Shown here: piece after piece, positions 63,058 to 64,000 of the stretch
Numbering within the stretch: position 1 is the first letter of the stretch
How the letters are laid out: each line of letters opens with the position of its first letter
From: Diploptera punctata
Lineage: Eukaryota > Arthropoda > Insecta > Blattodea > Blaberidae
Direction: 5' to 3'
DNA: 64,000 nucleotides
NCBI GenBank assembly: GCA_030220185.1
Contig: JASPKZ010003844.1
Coordinates: forward strand, 5,363,501-5,427,500
Notes under the pieces: generated by a model
Told to the model about the DNA's origin: nothing
Databases searched by the model: none
The model's input: the letters and a program-made list of their open reading frames with translations, nothing else
Program-made: the position numbers and the translations under genes

Positions 63058-63224
63058 GACGAACTATTATTCAAGAATTTAATTATCAAGTAGGGCCTGC
63101 AGTATACCCTTGCGTAATTCAACAATCCAATTATCTGCGTTTTAAGACGGACATTGCTGACATACTGGTATTACAAGAAAGTGCTAAAAGTGTTATTGCA
63201 GAAAAAGAAACAAAAGAAATTTGA
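63058..63224 (+). CDS. Possible terminal coding exon of an unidentified gene
   Basis: A pyrimidine-rich tract (TTATTTTTTTTAAATAG) ends in a splice-acceptor AG at 63056-63057. From there one frame is open for 54 codons (first full codon 63060) to TGA at 63222-63224. It starts RTIIQEFNYQVGPAVYPCVI and ends in a charged AKSVIAEKETKEI. Composition is unlike the AT-rich noise around it, and no LINE, SINE or transposon block is recognised. AATAAA follows at 63307-63312, suitable as a polyadenylation signal. If it is real, the previous exon ends after the first base of a codon. I do not recognise the protein, and an exapted or decayed element remains possible. Confidence 0.45.
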
Positions 63225-63927
63225 CGGATAACGATAAAATACAGTAATTGCTCTATTCTTATTACAATTCGTATTAGAATTATTCCCTTTCTAAAAGTAA
63301 AAGTTCAATAAAAGTAATGTTATACATAATATTTATGAAAATAATATAACATTTTGATAGTTTTGTTTAGCAAATAAACGTCATGAATTTTAATCAAGTA
63401 AACACCAAATAAATTGATTACTCAATTTTTTTATTATATACATCTTTCCTCATTTGAGAATTGCCTCAAGGACAAAGTAATACAGACAATTAATTTTCGA
63501 AATTGATGAAATACATTTTGTAAATACATTAAAAAATTTAAAAAGTATGCATACTATAAAGTAGAAATTACAGTACAGTTGTGATTTATATATTTTTTAG
63601 AATAATCCATGATTTCAGTTTACCAAGTTTATATAAATCTGTTATTTAAGATTTACGTATTGTTTATGTCAAGAATAACATTATTATAGTTATAGACTTT
63701 TATTACAGATGAATTTATTTATTTTATTCAATGATAATTTGTTACAAATTATTTATTTGCTTATTAAGTTTTTTCACTTCAACCGAATCACTGCATTCTT
63801 TAATTTTACTTACGTTTTAATCTACAATTTAATTTTAGAGAACCTCAGCATTTTTGTGTATTTTATATAATTGACGTGCACAGAGATCTATCATTTAAAT
63901 GCATTTTTATTTTATAAACTTTCCAGT
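63225..63927. other. AT-rich sequence, nothing recognised
   Basis: Long A/T stretches, no frame of interest and no repeat match. Confidence 0.5.
63307..63312 (+). promoter_or_regulatory. Candidate polyadenylation signal AATAAA
   Basis: Lies 83 bases after the candidate terminal-exon stop. In such AT-rich DNA the hexamer is common by chance, so it supports the exon only weakly. Confidence 0.3.
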
Positions 63928-64000
63928 AATCTGGAATTACGTCAATTCAGGGAATGGAGAGCCTATAATAGAGCCATACGAGGAGACCCTCCATCATTAG
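63928..64000 (+). CDS. Possible partial coding exon at the window edge
   Basis: After a T/A-rich tract ending TTTCCAG (63921-63927), two frames stay open to near the edge: NLELRQFREWRAYNRAIRGD... and IWNYVNSGNGEPIIEPYEE... (the latter stopping in the last codon). Base composition is clearly more GC-balanced than upstream. No family was recognised, and the exon is cut by the window end. Confidence 0.3.

Overview
This is an AT-rich eukaryotic nuclear window with no complete host protein-coding gene visible. It consists almost entirely of layered transposable-element debris, simple repeats and decayed intergenic DNA. The kinds of elements suggest a large-genome arthropod, most likely an insect. 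They include tRNA-headed SINEs at high copy, non-LTR (LINE) reverse-transcriptase tails, a Tc1-type transposon, a Penelope-like element and a DUF4817-like fragment. The impression of a cockroach-like (Blattodea) genome comes from the SINE sequences and is inference only.

Working names used below. SINEs: SINE-A (ends in GGAT repeats), SINE-A2 (SINE-A head, different tail), SINE-B, SINE-C, SINE-D and SINE-E, each with a tRNA-like promoter head. LINEs: GTTA-LINE (RTE-like; very short 3' UTR, GTTA/GTAA tail), GAT-LINE (GAT tail), GTAT-LINE (tail related to SINE-A), H-LINE, and CR1-like (3' hairpin plus ATT tail). Nearly all LINE pieces are 5'-truncated and carry only the C-terminal part of the reverse transcriptase (RT), with frameshifts and stops.

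Layout. 1-6 kb: AT-rich DNA, a decayed tandem repeat, and a CR1-like copy inserted into a GAT-LINE. 6-14 kb: SINE-B and SINE-A copies, a long GATA/GATG array, several LINE tails. 14-24 kb: LINE tails, a fragment of mitochondrial 16S rRNA (NUMT), GTTA-LINE copies in tandem, and two adjacent copies of an unclassified hairpin-bearing repeat (a third lies at 5.3 kb). 24.2-25.8 kb: a Tc1-type transposon with perfect terminal inverted repeats, inside a GTTA-LINE. 27-34 kb: GTTA-LINE and GAT-LINE copies, some nested, with clear target-site duplications. 35.6 kb: a lone tRNA-like gene. 38.5-40.0 kb: a 247-bp tandem array with a SINE-A in its first unit. 41-48 kb: GAT-LINE and GTAT-LINE tails plus SINE-A and SINE-C. 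48.8-49.6 kb: a near-perfect head-to-head inverted dimer of a Penelope-like element, bounded as a unit by a 12-bp duplication. 51.5-54.6 kb: a recurring 13-mer and a diverged ~510-bp duplication. 57.2-58.4 kb: four almost identical 293-bp units, each with a tRNA-Lys-like gene. 59.0 kb: a small MITE. 63-64 kb: two possible exons on the + strand, the only hint of a host gene.

The main functional logic is parasitic. SINE-A shares its 3' end with the GTAT-LINE at 47.2 kb, which suggests that this LINE family mobilised it. Several SINE families share a central domain or a tail, indicating module exchange. No CRISPR, operon or other prokaryote-type feature is present.
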